Source: Tetrastigma voinierianum
Taxonomy: Eukaryota > Streptophyta > Magnoliopsida > Vitales > Vitaceae
Length of the DNA stretch: 64,000 nt
Direction of reading: 5' to 3'
Assembly (NCBI GenBank): GCA_016808115.1
Contig: JAEQBH010000647.1
Span: 1,550,001 to 1,614,000, forward strand
Shown: in pieces, positions 1-11,771 of the stretch
Position numbering within the stretch: position 1 is the first letter of the stretch
Layout: every line of letters starts with the position of its first letter
Made by a program: the position numbers and the translations under genes
The notes under the pieces: generated by a model
Told to the model about the DNA's origin: nothing
Databases searched by the model: none
The model's input: only the letters and a program-made list of their open reading frames with translations

Positions 1-651
1 TGACATTATCTTCAACGCTAAGTTCAAGACGAGCCTCTGGGAAACAGACAGATAGTACAAAATCAGAAACATCCGACCACCTTCAGATAAGTCATACCAA
101 AAACAGTACAAATACTCACGAATGTTATCAGGAGCCCCCCAGGCCGTGGGAACACCCAGGGTGTCATCCTTGTCAGAAGGATTGTATTCCCAATTGAAAC
201 CGCTAACGAAGAAATAGCGTCCCTTCCACGATCTATGCGAAGATGGAAGATCAGAGATCACTGCAGGAGACCCGGAACGTCTGGAAAAATAAAGAAAGCC
301 CTCGGTGGTCTCATTTGGCCGAAAAAGATGAAGAAACAAGGCCAAGCTAGGGATGCCGAGCCCTTTATCCCTAAAGGAAGCCAATAACCCCACCAAAATG
401 CCCCAACCGTTGGGAGCGAGTTGGGAGGGGCAAATGTTGAAATGTTGCAAGACCCTTTTCATGAAAGGGCAAGAGGGAGTTGGCGCCATCACAAAAGGCG
501 ACTTCAAAAACAAACCATCCTGTGCACGGCGGCCGCGTGAAAAGGTTGGCAGACATCGGGGACCCATACTCGGATACAAGGGGGAGGTCGATAACGATCG
601 GCAAGAAGCTGGTACTCCCATACGAAGGATCGACCTACTAGGGTCCCACAT
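1..651 (-). CDS. Antisense extra ORF of a Tat-type gypsy element (partial, runs off window)
   Basis: Reading the minus strand from an ATG at 651 there are 217 codons without a stop up to the window edge; a TGA sits directly before this ATG. The protein resembles the 'putative gypsy type transposon / Transposase_28' family, the antisense extra ORF of plant Tat elements. Visible hallmarks are QLAPNGWGILVGLLASF near residue 90, a run ending HLFRPNETTEGFLYFSRR, and SSHRSWKGRYFFVSGFNWEY around residues 150-170. The biochemical role of this family is unknown. Its orientation implies that the parent element lies on the plus strand, with pol to the left of the window and its 3' LTR to the right. The open frame is notable because nearly every other element ORF here is broken. 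Family assignment is from remembered motifs, not a search. Confidence 0.6.
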   Translation of the reverse strand, partial: MWDPSRSILRMGVPASCRSLSTSPLYPSMGPRCLPTFSRGRRAQDGLFLKSPFVMAPTPSCPFMKRVLQHFNICPSQLAPNGWGILVGLLASFRDKGLGIPSLALFLHLFRPNETTEGFLYFSRRSGSPAVISDLPSSHRSWKGRYFFVSGFNWEYNPSDKDDTLGVPTAWGAPDNIREYLYCFWYDLSEGGRMFLILYYLSVSQRLVLNLALKIMS

Positions 652-1275
652 TCACAAAGATGTCGAACGGCATATGTGCGTAATCCGACCCCCAGATATG
701 TGATTAGGTTTATTTTTCTCTTTACCCTACCAACTGGAAGAGGAGGCGCTTCACAAATGAAAGAGGAGGCGCTTCAAAGAATGCTCGATTCGGATATGGC
801 CGAACTGGCCGAGGCATCCCTACTCGCATAAAGGTCGACAACAACCGAGGAGTCATAACCAATCCGCAAAGAAGCAAAGAGCGACCCGACTCCATGACGG
901 AGACAAGCGACAAGAAATAAAGCCAATCTAAGCAACCCTAGTGTTTCACTGCACCATTCAAAACGATACACACGATAGGCCCGTAAATACACAGCAGGGC
1001 ACACGCAAAAAGGTGTAAATGTGGAGGCCGAAAGAAAGGGTCGCGGAAGCAGAGGCAGAAAAGGCGAAAGATATCCACGAAAGAATCAGAAGGAAACTGG
1101 AGGAAGTGGGAGGAATAAGCGTGAAAACCTAAGGGTCATCATTACTACAAGACTTATGACAGCGACAAGGCTTTAGCTGGCCCAACCCCGAACAGACACG
1201 TAGAAACTACAACCGATACGAGAAGACTACGTGCCCTCGTTTCCACGCCAAACAGACACAAGGGTCGGGGGCAAC
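652..1275 (+). other. Region between antisense ORF and 3' LTR of the Tat element
   Basis: No coding frame was recognised. It should hold the promoter and leader of the antisense ORF. The purine-rich stretch ending near 1272 (AAGGGTCGGGGGCAA) looks like a polypurine tract, which would prime plus-strand synthesis and mark the start of the 3' LTR just after it. Confidence 0.35.
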
Positions 1276-2007
1276 TGATAGGGTTTAAAAAATAGGCTCG
1301 CAGGCCCACTGACCAAGCCCAAAGAAGTGGTGCACTCCACTTCAACATCCGTGCTTCCGCACGGCCCAAACCGGGCGTCTGGGCTGTACGCCCAAAGGAT
1401 AAGCCTGATGAATGGAAGCCCCATATCCTACAACCGCATTGTGTATCGCCATACAAAATAGAATAACTCAGCAATATATTATCCTACATCCTAACAAACC
1501 TTATCAATAAGGAAGGGAAAATAATAACAGATCATCGCCAGTTGAATCTCCCCCAATAAAGAAGGAGGATTATCTCAAACAAACAGCTCCTTCTATATCC
1601 TGTACCAAATCCGATATGGACTAAAATAAGAAATACCCCATCCAATGGGAACAAATCCTAATCACCATCCAACGGGTTGAACATCTACTATAAATACAAG
1701 GCCACCCCATCGGTGAAAGGTACGCACTCTTAGACGCATACTCATATGCAAATACATTCGCCTCTTATGCGCTTCATCTTTCTCCTCCAGAAAGAACTCG
1801 ACTTAGGCACGGAGCGTACACGGCGCAAATTCTTGCCGACCCCCTTTCCCTTGTTTTTGGCAGAGGAGGCTACGCCAGAGCCCAGATCAACAAACCCCCA
1901 CACGATCCAAATTTCGATCCGTACGCCGCATCCCAAATTCCGCAATCAATCCGGTCCAGCCGACACCCCCATACGCTCCAGCCTGGCCCGTTGAAAAGCA
2001 TCATCAG
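1276..2007 (+). repeat. Probable 3' LTR of the left-edge Tat element
   Basis: It begins TGATAGGGTTT immediately after a polypurine-like tract and ends in a CATCATCA context near 2007. A TATA box (CTATAAATACAAGG) lies at about 1690, as expected for an LTR promoter. No second LTR copy is in the window, so both ends are estimates. The open frame at 1746-1994 lies downstream of the TATA box and has no recognisable domain. Confidence 0.4.
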
Positions 2008-2309
2008 TTTATAATATTTTCTATTTTAGATTTTTTCGCCTTACGCCTTCACCGCCGAGTGTTTCGGCGTTGGAAAAGTATAACTACTTTTCTTAGCCAC
2101 TCTACTTATATAAGAGCCGCAAATTATGAATAAACGAAAGGACTCCCCAAGGTTCTTCCCATTTCGTGGCTTCTAATCTCTTCGCTTTTCTTTCATTCAT
2201 TGTGGATTGTGGTCTAGTACTACGTTTACTTCATTGTCTTTTATCATATCCAACATCTTGTCTGTTCTAAAACATGTCCAACATTTTGCACGTTAGCGTA
2301 AGTTGCAGA
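2008..2309. other. Unassigned flank between Tat LTR and copia element
   Basis: About 300 bp without a recognised gene. A second TATA-like box (CTTATATAAGAGCC) lies near 2106 and is followed by a pyrimidine-rich leader-like stretch. It could be the end of the LTR or an old host promoter; the sequence does not decide. The last five bases, GCAGA, are the left target-site duplication of the copia element. Confidence 0.3.
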
Positions 2310-2765
2310 TGTTAGAAAATTACGTTAACCTATAATCTTCTTTAGGTCTTGATCTAGATTAATGCGGAATGAAAATCAAGACTATAAATTATAGAAACAG
2401 AATTATATTCTCCAATACAGTGGATCTGTAGATCATTTTGATCCTGATGGAGGAAGCACGTATGGCTTCAGGGATCACGATCTTGATCTTCCTCTCAAAA
2501 GCTCACACAGCACTCCTTCTTCAAGAACTCTGGTTTACAGAACTGATAATAGAGAATGAGATGGCTTTCTCTCTCCCCTTTTATAGTAAAACTCAGGTCC
2601 AATGAGTTTACTCGAATGATCCGACCGTTCCATCCTCCTTAATTCAGAGGATGTGGACTAAAGGTCCAGATCTCGACTCACCACTTATCATACTTAATAC
2701 TAATACTTATACTAATCAATTTATATTAACTCCTACAAGCTTATGCCAATACGTAAAATCTAAAT
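2310..2765 (-). repeat. Copia 3' LTR
   Basis: Left copy of the copia LTR, the downstream one for a minus-strand element. It aligns over its length with 8199-8666. The terminal bases next to the polypurine tract have mutated, so the exact right end is uncertain by a few bases. Confidence 0.85.
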
Positions 2766-3399
2766 ATTCTCCCACTCGGGTTCAACATCAGAGGTTTTAT
2801 TTAATACACAACTTTCGACCATAGGTGATAGTGAACATGAAAATTCTTTTTGTATGGCCATACATATTTTAGAAAACAATATGACAATTAGCCCAAACCT
2901 TATGTGATATCTTTATACTTAAGTGGCATATCATAATTTATGATGAATTCCATATTTATATTTCGATGGTAAATACTTCCTTCCACAATCACAATGTAGT
3001 TATTTAATCTTATTAAGTGCTTTATGTGGTATTAATTCTTTGCGAGTGGGCACTCCCACTCTTTTTAATGCAATAAAAATCTCAAATATCTGAAGTGGTA
3101 CATAAATGAGATAAACCGAAATATCGCGATTAAATGCTTAAGAGCACTAATGTCGCGACCTTTAATCACTGCAAGAGTTCACAAGTCCCACTTATCAACA
3201 TGACTTTTATATTAATTCTCGGCTTGTTCTTTAACCATGGATTCTGCCAATGCCAGCGCAGCCTATATGTCAATGATGATTTTACTGACGCTTCGCACCA
3301 CCAAGTACTTTATATCAATGCTGTCAAGGGCTCCCTGTTCTTATTGTTCTCGAGAAGAACACCGCCGCAAAGATTATCACAAAGAAGCTTTATTGGCTT

Positions 3400-6300
3400 A
3401 GGTATGTATCCATCACTCTAAGCCCCGAAGAAAATTCTTCAAACTATAATGCCTGCTTGCTGTTTCATAGCATGCGACACCCCGCCTCCATAGTCGAGGA
3501 TGCCGTAAGAGTCCGCTTGGTGCTCCATGCCATCGCACCACTCGGCTAACATAAAATGTAGCCCGAAGTAGACTTCTCGAATCTGCAGTCTGCAAAGCCC
3601 GGTGACTGTATATCCAATCAAATCCAGATGATCGGACTCTCTGTATGTAAGCATATAGTCCTTGGTTCCCTGGAGATATCGCATAACTTTCTTGGCAGCT
3701 GTCCAATGCTCTATCCCAGGATTACTTTGATATCTTCCCAACATTCCCACGACGAATGCAATGTCTGGTCTAGTGCAAACCTCTAAATAGACCGTGACCG
3801 CCAACTCATATATGCAGCAGTATTCTTCATGGATTCTAATTCCGTAGAATTCTTGGGGACATCAGACAAACCTAATTTGTCACCCTTAACAATGGTTTAT
3901 TGAACTTAAATTTCTCATATTAAACCTTTCTAGAATTCTATTGATATAGGCCTTCCGAGATAACCCCAAGATCTTTTAGATCTATCTCTATGTATTTCAA
4001 TTCCTAAAACATAGGAAGCCTCCCCTATATCTTCTATGTCAAAATTCGAGAGAGAAGTCGCTTGGTCTCCCTAATTAATCCTTAGTTATTACTGCCAAAG
4101 AAAATATCATCAACAACATACAGACTAGGAACGTGAATTTGCTCCCACTCGACTCGATGTATATATACATTGATCTGCCAATATTTTCTCAAAAACCGAA
4201 TGAGGTAATGATATTGTGAAACTTCATATACCATTGTTTGAAGCTTGTTTTAGCCCGTGATATAGATTCTTTAGTTTGCGCACAAGATGATTACCTTTTT
4301 GAAATGAATCCTCCAGCTGAATCATGTATACTTCTCCTCAAGTTCTCCATTCAGAATGCTTTTTGATATCCATCCGATGCGCTCTAAATCAAATGAGCCA
4401 AGGGCCATGATTATCCTTAGTGAGTCCTTCTTGGAAACCGGAGAGAAGGTGTGATAATCAATGCCCTCCCTTTAAGAACTTTGGCAACAAGTCTCGCTTC
4501 TTATATCTTTCGATGTTACCAGAGGCATCAGTTTTGGTCTTATTGTAATCTAATTTGCTCTACCGCACTTAAAACTTTCTCTCAAGAACTCTACTAGATC
4601 CCAGACTTGATTGTTTGCCATTGAGTTTAATTCATCCTTCATTGCACGCACCATTTTTCTCGTAACTGCACGGCTCATGGCCTCGAAAAAGAAATGGGGT
4701 CTCGATTGGTCCGCATGTAGCCGGTCTCCTGTAAGTATACAACATAGTCAGATGGAATGGCCGACTTTCTGACTCTTGAGGATTTTCTTAAGTCTGATTG
4801 GTCTAGTGATTGTGGTGCAGTCTGAACCACTTGTTGTGGTTCCTGAATGACTGGCTCACTAACTACTTCTTCATGAGAGTTCTGGATAGGAGGATCAGTT
4901 ATCGCTCCTTCATAGGTCATGGATTCGAATAGGAGTTGCTGAGCCATAGTAGGTAATGCGGCCCACCAAAGTTCAACACCACGACCGAAAGTGTATAGTC
5001 CTCGTACTTCTTCTATCACAACTTTATGAGAACGACTCATCGTTGTTATAATCCTCAAGAAATTCCAGATTCGTTTCTACAACTTACGCTGGAGTGATCA
5101 ATAAAAACCTATAACCCTCGGATACAGATAGCCAATGAAGAAACCACTGAATGTCCTTGGGTCTAATTTCCTTTCATGTGGGTTGTACACCCTTACCTCT
5201 ACTTGATGTACCCCATATATGTACATGGTTTAAACTAGGCTTCCATCCATTCCATAGCTCAAAGGGTGTTTTAGAACCGACTCGATGGAACACTGCTCGA
5301 ATGTACACACCGTTTCAAGGCCTACTCCACATGTTAGAGGGAGATTTGAGACACTTGTCATGCTCTTACTATGTCCATCAATGTATCGATTCCTTCTTTC
5401 ACAAGAACACCCATTTTGTCAGTGGCGTGTCAGTGTCGTATACTGAGCTACAATTCCATTTTCCTCAAGGAATTTAGCAAATGGACCATGTCTTTGGCCT
5501 TGGTCTGTGAACCTACCATAATACTCACCACCCCTATCGGGATTCTCCATAATTTTGATACTCAATCCGCATTGTTTCTCTACCGCGATAGACTTTGAAA
5601 GCATCTAGTGTTTCGGGATTTGTCATTTAGAAGATGTAGATACATGTATCTTGTAAAATCATCAATGAAGGTAATAAAATAATTACCATTAAGACATCGC
5701 AGCGGTAACATCTACGTGATATCAAGCAGGAATTATCTTGAGTTTTGTATCGTTCTCTTAGCTCCCTATTGGATTTGTTGGTTTGCTTTCCCTTTATGCA
5801 ACCTAAACAAGAGTCAAAGTCGTTGAAGTCAAGGTCCGAATTCACACCATCCTTCACTAACCTCTTTAGGCGCTCTATCGAGATGTGACCTAATTCCTAT
5901 GCCATAAGCTAGATGAGTGATTATTTATTACAATCGATATTATTTCTATTGTTATGCGTTGTAGTTAGTGAGTGAGCACATTTTGGATCAAGACTTAGAC
6001 AATATAAACCATCTGTTAATTTACCAGAGCCAATAGGTACTGAATCTTTAATAATCAGAAAAGATACATCTTTAAACTGAAAATCAAAGCCCTGAGGCGC
6101 TAGTCTAGATACAGATACTAGATTCTTAGAGAAACTAGGAATATAAAAGTCTTGTCCAAATTCAAGACGATCCAGCAGTGTAGAACTAGCCTCAGATGTC
6201 CCAACACCTTCAACCGCCGACTCCGCATCTTATTTCCGAATGCACGCATAGTTCAATCTCTCACTGTTTCCTTAGGTTTTGAAACCCCTGCATAACAGTA

Positions 6301-6430
6301 GAAACATGGATTGTAGAACCTGAGTCAATCCACCATGTGTTATGTAAATCATGAGAATTTATAAAATTTGATTCATAACACACTAACGATGTCATACCTT
6401 CATTTTTCTGAGCCATATCTCAGACTGACG
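3400..6430 (-). pseudogene. Copia gag-pol remnant (protease, integrase, RT, RNase H)
   Basis: The minus strand encodes broken pieces of a copia polyprotein in canonical order. Protease: WWIDSGSTIHVST near 6310-6345, carrying the catalytic D-S-G. Gag-pre-integrase with a SCLGCIKGK motif near 5627-5857, then an integrase stretch with NPDRGGEY at 5419-5604. A hinge piece with LRKSSRVRKSAIPSDYVVY lies at 4675-5058. RT: the catalytic VVDDIFFGS is at about 4088-4112. RNase H region with CTRPDIAFVVGMLGRYQSNP is at 3413-3804. The pieces are in different frames separated by stops, and the gag zinc knuckle near 6440-6470 is frameshifted, so no functional polyprotein can be made. Confidence 0.85.
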
Positions 6431-8198
6431 CATTCCTTCTTTATGTGACCCTTTTTCTGCGTAAAAAACAAATTGGTAGCTTTTTGTCACCCATTTTCGC
6501 GGGGACATTTACTCCCTTGCCTTTATCTGATCACTCTTTGGATTTGGCTGGCTCACCTTCTCGTGAGACACAAGATTCACTGTTTCCAATCTTTCTTGCT
6601 TCAACCTGCCTTCCTCCCGACACATGTTCAAGAATTCACTGGATCGACCATTTCTCCTTATGTGTCATGTAGAGACCTTAAACGTCGTATAGTCACTGGC
6701 AAAGGAAGTCAAGATAAAATGGACTAGGAATGACTCAAAATCGATATCAAGGGCCTCTGGCCAGCAGATATATCTCTCATCTCCATTATATGTCCTCTCA
6801 CATTTTGTGTCCCTTTTAACCTCATAGAACACAATTTCGCCATTAGGGTGCTAGCTTGGGCTTTATCGGAGCTCACAAACTGCTCTCATCACCTACTCTA
6901 CCGGGGCTTCTTATCAGCTCGCATTCGTGGATAGATCCCCTTATGCTCCGTCGATGTGGGTCTTGATCACTATCACACGGCACGACTGATCTCTCCCATC
7001 GCCTCGTATAATGCAATAGCTGGTTTGAGTGCTTTGCTCATATTTCCGGCTCATCTATACGAAGAGCCAGATCTAGATCCATACACCCTAACGCGAGAAG
7101 CACTTTATCTTTCCATAGTTTATAATTATCGCCGGACAATATAGGAATAAACTGAGTTGGATCACTGACGGTGTTAAATACTGGAAAAGAACAAAATTAT
7201 ATGCTTACTATTAGTGTAAAGCAACAATTATCATTAAATGACATTATAGTAATTATTTACTTTATCTAATAACTAACCCACGCTAATTATTAGTGATAAA
7301 ATATCGGTTTCCTCAAGCAAAGACCGCCACGCATAGGATTTTATCTAACTTTATTTCATATATAGCTAATAGGTGATATACTAAAAACTAATAGAATCTG
7401 CACTGCAAGTACTAGGACCCATTAATCTCGCATACTCCCATCACTATATTCCAATCATATTCTTGTGTTATTTATCACCACTTCCCGTAATAGCGACCAA
7501 TTTTAATCTCAAATATAATTGCAATGTGCATATAAGATTTATTTGTAATTTAACACATCCAAATATATATATATATATATATATTCAAAATTATTTTGTC
7601 ATAAATTAACCTTTATGACATAATTATATTTATTTTGTTATAAATATAATGGGCTTAATATTTATTTTCATGCATTAACATAAGTACTAAGCTTATTTAA
7701 TGAAAATAAATAAGGATTTTGAAATTCCAAACACCTGTCTCCTCCTCTCCGTCCGCAGCTCTCCCCTTCCGCTGCTGCTCTTCCGCCGACCGAAGACTTG
7801 AAGATCTGGGAGAGTATCAGATGGGGAGAGATCTCTCAGACGGAGGGAACTCGAACGGGGAGGAGTAACGCGAACCATGGAGTCAGCGCTATCTCATAAA
7901 AAAAAAAAAAAAAAAAACACGCCCAAATATTGCGTGAATAATTACAACAAATTTACAATGATCCAATCATGGACCCAAATAAAAATTACATATAGAAGAT
8001 TGAGATGATCGGCAACTCCCACAAATTTTCATCTAGCACATCCATAAAACATTACAGAAAAACCGAAAAAAAAAATGTACATGATCATATCTTATGCGAT
8101 GAAATTTTTTTTTTTTTGCCTAATCAACGATTTCATTGATTTAATACCATTCAGAAGATCAAACATCACAATACGTAACCCAGCCTGGCGCTACCAAG
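6431..8198 (-). other. Copia gag/leader remnant with simple repeats
   Basis: Continuation of the copia internal region up to the primer site. The gag frame is too decayed to follow beyond the zinc-knuckle area. A (TA)n run lies at about 7564-7584 and a poly(A) run at about 7899-7916. Confidence 0.5.
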
Positions 8199-8666
8199 TG
8201 TTAGAAAACCACGCTAACCTATAATCTTCTTGCGCCTCGATCTAGATTAATGCGAATTTAAAATCAAGACTATAAATTATAGGTTCAGAATTATACCCGG
8301 CTACGGGCAGTAGATCTAGGTGACCGCCTTGATCCCGATGAAGACGAAGTGGCTTAAGCGATCACGATCTTGATCTTCCTCTCAAAAGCCCTCACAAGAC
8401 TCCTTCCCTCTCGGGCGAACTCGGGTTTTACTTAACCCACGGTATTTAACGGTGATTTCGCTTTCTCTCCCTTTATAGTAAACCGTGGTCCAACGAGTTT
8501 ACCAACGACTTCGACCGGTCCATCCTCCCATCTAGAGGATAAGTACTCAAAGTGTCCAGATTCGACCTCACCACTTATCACATATGCAGCCTCTAATACC
8601 AATACCTTATACTAATCAATTCTATACAACTCCCTACAAAAATGAGCCAATATAGAAAATCTAACA
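8199..8666 (-). repeat. Copia 5' LTR
   Basis: Right copy of the copia LTR, TGTTAGAAAA...CTAACA, followed inward on the minus strand by a primer-site-like sequence. It differs from the left copy by many substitutions and small indels, which implies an old insertion. Confidence 0.85.
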
Positions 8667-8671
8667 GTAGA

Positions 8672-9559
8672 GTCTATACTTGATGCGCCAGCCACCCTTA
8701 GCAAACCAAACAAGAGATGGCATTGCCGGTGTGAATAACTTCAGGATTAAAGAGAATGGGCGTCTAAAGGATGGATGGTATGACGGTGGAAGCATATTTG
8801 TTGCTGTCTTTCTAGTCATTTCCGTCTCTTCTGTGAGTAACTTCAGGCAAAAAAGACAGTTCGAGAAGTTGTCTAAAGTCAGAAACAATATCAAGGTCGA
8901 GGTCGTTTGAGATGGGCATCGTCAGCAGATCTCTATATTTGAAATCGTGGTTGGAGATGTTGTTTGTTTAAAAATTAGTGACCAAGTAGCTGCTGATGGC
9001 TTGTCCTTGGACGGGCATTCGCTGCAAGTGGATGAACCCAGCATGACAGGGGAGAGCGACCATGTAGAAGTTAATAGCCACCATAATCCTTCCTTGTTTT
9101 CTGGAACCAAAGTGGCTGACGAATATGGCCAAATGCTTTTGACTTCCTTTGGAATGGACACGACATGGGGTGAGATGATGAGCACAATTAGCCACGACCT
9201 TAATGAACAGACACCCCTGCAAGCCCGTCTTAACAAGCTGACTTCATCAATCGGTAAGGTCGGTTTGGCTGTTGTTTTTCTAGTTCTTGTCGTGTTGGTG
9301 GTTCGCTACTTCACAGGGAATACAGAAGATGAGAATGGAAATCAGGAGTTCAATGGCGGCAAGACAAAGGCTAATGACATAGTGAATGCCATGGTCAGAA
9401 TCATTGCTGCAGCAGTTACCATTGTGGTTGTGGCAATTCCTGAAGGCTTACCTTTGGCTGTAACACTCACACTTGCTTATTCCATGAAGAGAATGATGGC
9501 TGATCAAGCTATGGTTCGGAAGCTCTCTGCCTGCGAGACCATGGGCTCTGCAACTATTA
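8672..9559 (+). pseudogene. Ca2+-ATPase pseudogene, segment 1 (TM2 to end of TM4)
   Basis: It starts at the copia boundary and is recognisable from KDGWYDGGSIFVAVFLV onward. It holds membrane segment 2, the actuator domain with TGES, the pair of segments around 9250-9330 and 9390-9520, and the PEGLP calcium-site motif. The reading frame is kept except for TGA at 8908-8910, which looks like CGA changed by one C-to-T step. It stops at ETMGSATI, the residues normally followed by the phosphorylation site. Confidence 0.9.
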
Positions 9560-11771
9560 TGAAAATAATATAAGATACGCTATGTGCATACGCATGAAAA
9601 ATAATAACGATAATTCAATTGGGGACGCATGCGAAAATAATACCAGAATTCAAATAAGAATTAATTAATTACTTTAACGAAAAGACGTTATGAAAATAAT
9701 AATGGTAATTCAATTAATAATTAATTAATTACTTTAATGAAATGACGTTATGAAAATAATAATGGTAATTCAATTAGTAATTAATTAATTAATTTAATGA
9801 AAGAGGGGTAAAAATGTAATTTTCCTAATAAATACCCTAGTATAAATTGGAATAAGAGAAGGAAATCCCTTCTAATATTCTTTGAGTTTCTCTTTGACGG
9901 ATATAATTCCAGAGGACGTGATGTACCTTTCTGATTCAGGCTTCAAGAACAAATTTCTTCTAGTAAAAGATCTTCCTTATTTTATTTTTCTAGATTTCTT
10001 TGATGTAGATTCTTTAATCTTCTTTCGCTTTATCAACCCCGTTGTTGGGATGATTATACTGCTCTTAGAGATAAAATAAAATAAAGATTGGTGGAATCAT
10101 ATTGAATTACTTTGAGTATGAAAATGAAAAACTAAAAGAAAAAAAAAAAAAAAAAACATAAGTTGGAATTGTAGAGATGAACAGTAGTATATGGCAAGTA
10201 GGTTGAAAAGTCAAAATGATATATTTGCATGATTTTGATATTGGTATAAGTAAAAAAAAAAAAAAAAAAGACAAAACATTAGATATTTAAGATTTATTTT
10301 AGAAAAGGGAAAAACAAATATTTAAGTATAATTTTTGAAAGAAAATAATAATAAACAAATAAGATAAATTTGAAAAGGCTAAATTTTTATAAATATAGTA
10401 TTTAATAAATATTTAAAGATATATGTATTTTGGCAAGTAAATATTTTATTAAGAATATCAAATTAGGAAGTTTTAAGAATAAATAAGTAATGATAATAGT
10501 TTCTTCCTTATTATTTTAGGAGAAATATTTCATTGAGGTGAAATTTTGACAAATTTCTTTCAAAGTTTTCGAAGACTTCTTCGAGATACGGATTATAATA
10601 CAAATTTTTCAAAAATATTATTTTTATATATACGTATCGCCAGAAGGGATATTAATGCATTTTTAAAAGGAAAATTGTTTGTGTTTACTTCATTTGAGGA
10701 TGAAAATTGTTTTAACTGAATTATATATAATCTTGGTTTATGAAAAATTTTACTTGTTTTATTTATTTGATTATCCATGGATCAAAAAAGTAGTTTTGTA
10801 ATATTGTACTGTTGAGATTTGTTTTGTTTACGAAAGAAAATGTGAAGATATGATGTTTTGTAATTTGAACTTTTGAATGAAATATTTGACTCTGGTTTGT
10901 TCGGTCCTGTCAACGGGAATAATAGTTGACACTATTCCGGCCCTCACAACGATATAATAGTCGACCTTTACATTTTCTTGGTAATGTAATCGATTCAACC
11001 CCCAAATTTCTGTGGGCTCGTTGGGAGGTTACTAAGACGGCAGAGTTGCTTCGGCTCGTCTCCACCTTGCAAGGAATAATTATACAACACCCATTTGAAA
11101 GTCCTACACGCAACCATCGGATAATTTGATGCACCCAGAGAAAATGAATTTGAAATGCCATTTGATTTTGATTTGATATGAAAGCGCTTTTAATCGAATA
11201 CCTGATATGAAATTGTTCGATCACATTTGATATGAAACCGATTTGAAATAGATGTGAGAATGTTTTAGTATATTTTACATCGTTCCAACTTATTTTTGAA
11301 TCAAAAGTTTGATAAAAACATCTCCTATTCGTTATAATAGATTGAAACTTTTCGATCCACTTAAACAGATTAAGATTTCTTATCGAAAGCTTTTAAGCTC
11401 ACTCCCATTCGTTGACAAATTTTTTGTACCCTTAGTTCGGCGAGGAAAGTGATGGTTAGGACTCGAAAACGATTTTATTGTATCACTGCTTAAACTCCGC
11501 TTCTATTACTGCTTGGGACAAGCAAAAGCTACGACAAGCTGAATATTTGAGCCAGTTATTCGATAAGATCTCTTTGTGGCCACGTATCGGGTTTCTTAAA
11601 GTTGATATTCGGAGGATTTGTAGTTACAGATTTACTCCGAATTGCTGACAGACCGGACAAAAATCCAAGCATAAGGAAGGTTACGTCGCTTCACACTTCA
11701 AACCTTCTACCGGCGCCGAGGCTGGCTGGACCGGACAAATACGCCTCTATGGTTTCGTAATGTGATGAACC
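9560..11771 (+). mobile_element. LTR-like insertion inside the Ca2+-ATPase pseudogene
   Basis: About 2.2 kb of AT-rich DNA splits the pump exactly at its phosphorylation site. It starts TGAAAATAAT, has a TATA-like AGTATAAATTGG at about 9840, and its 9960-10140 portion is clearly similar to 48250-48425 in another LTR remnant. It is therefore most likely a solo or truncated plus-oriented gypsy LTR. No target-site duplication was found and the right edge is uncertain (about 11700-11775). The DKTGT coding stretch cannot be read in frame on either side, so bases were lost at or after insertion. Confidence 0.55.
9631..9810 (+). repeat. 60-bp tandem repeat, three copies
   Basis: Three head-to-tail units of exactly 60 bp (for example GAAAATAATAATGGTAATTC followed by AATTAATTAATTACTTTAA) start at 9631, 9691 and 9751. 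A partial, more diverged unit precedes them at about 9594-9630. They form the 5' end of the LTR-like insertion, upstream of its TATA-like box. Confidence 0.85.

Larger units (their letters stand above)
2310..8666 (-). mobile_element. Ty1/copia LTR retrotransposon, degenerate
   Basis: A 6.36-kb element bounded by two similar LTRs (2310-2765 and 8199-8666), each starting TGTTAGAAAA; the right copy ends CTAACA. Flanking bases GCAGA (2305-2309) and GTAGA (8667-8671) match at four of five positions, as expected of an old target-site duplication. Inside the right LTR, minus strand, TGGTAGCGCCAGGC (about 8184-8196) resembles the initiator-Met tRNA primer site. Inside the left LTR, GTGGGAGAATA is a typical copia polypurine tract. 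The order protease, integrase, reverse transcriptase, RNase H from right to left confirms Ty1/copia and the minus orientation. Confidence 0.9.

Noticed and set aside
353..703. 116-codon plus-strand frame
   Set aside because: Shadow of the antisense extra ORF, which has the recognisable motifs on the opposite strand.
2100..2309. Original promoter of the Ca2+-ATPase gene
   Set aside because: A TATA-like box is present, but no pump N-terminal coding follows it, and the segment may belong to the adjacent LTR.
11690..11770. Remnant of the DKTGT codons near the right edge of the ATPase insertion (GGACAAATACGCC)
   Set aside because: The similarity is limited to GGACAAA, the frame is wrong, and a like-sounding ACCGGACAAA occurs 70 bp earlier inside the insertion.
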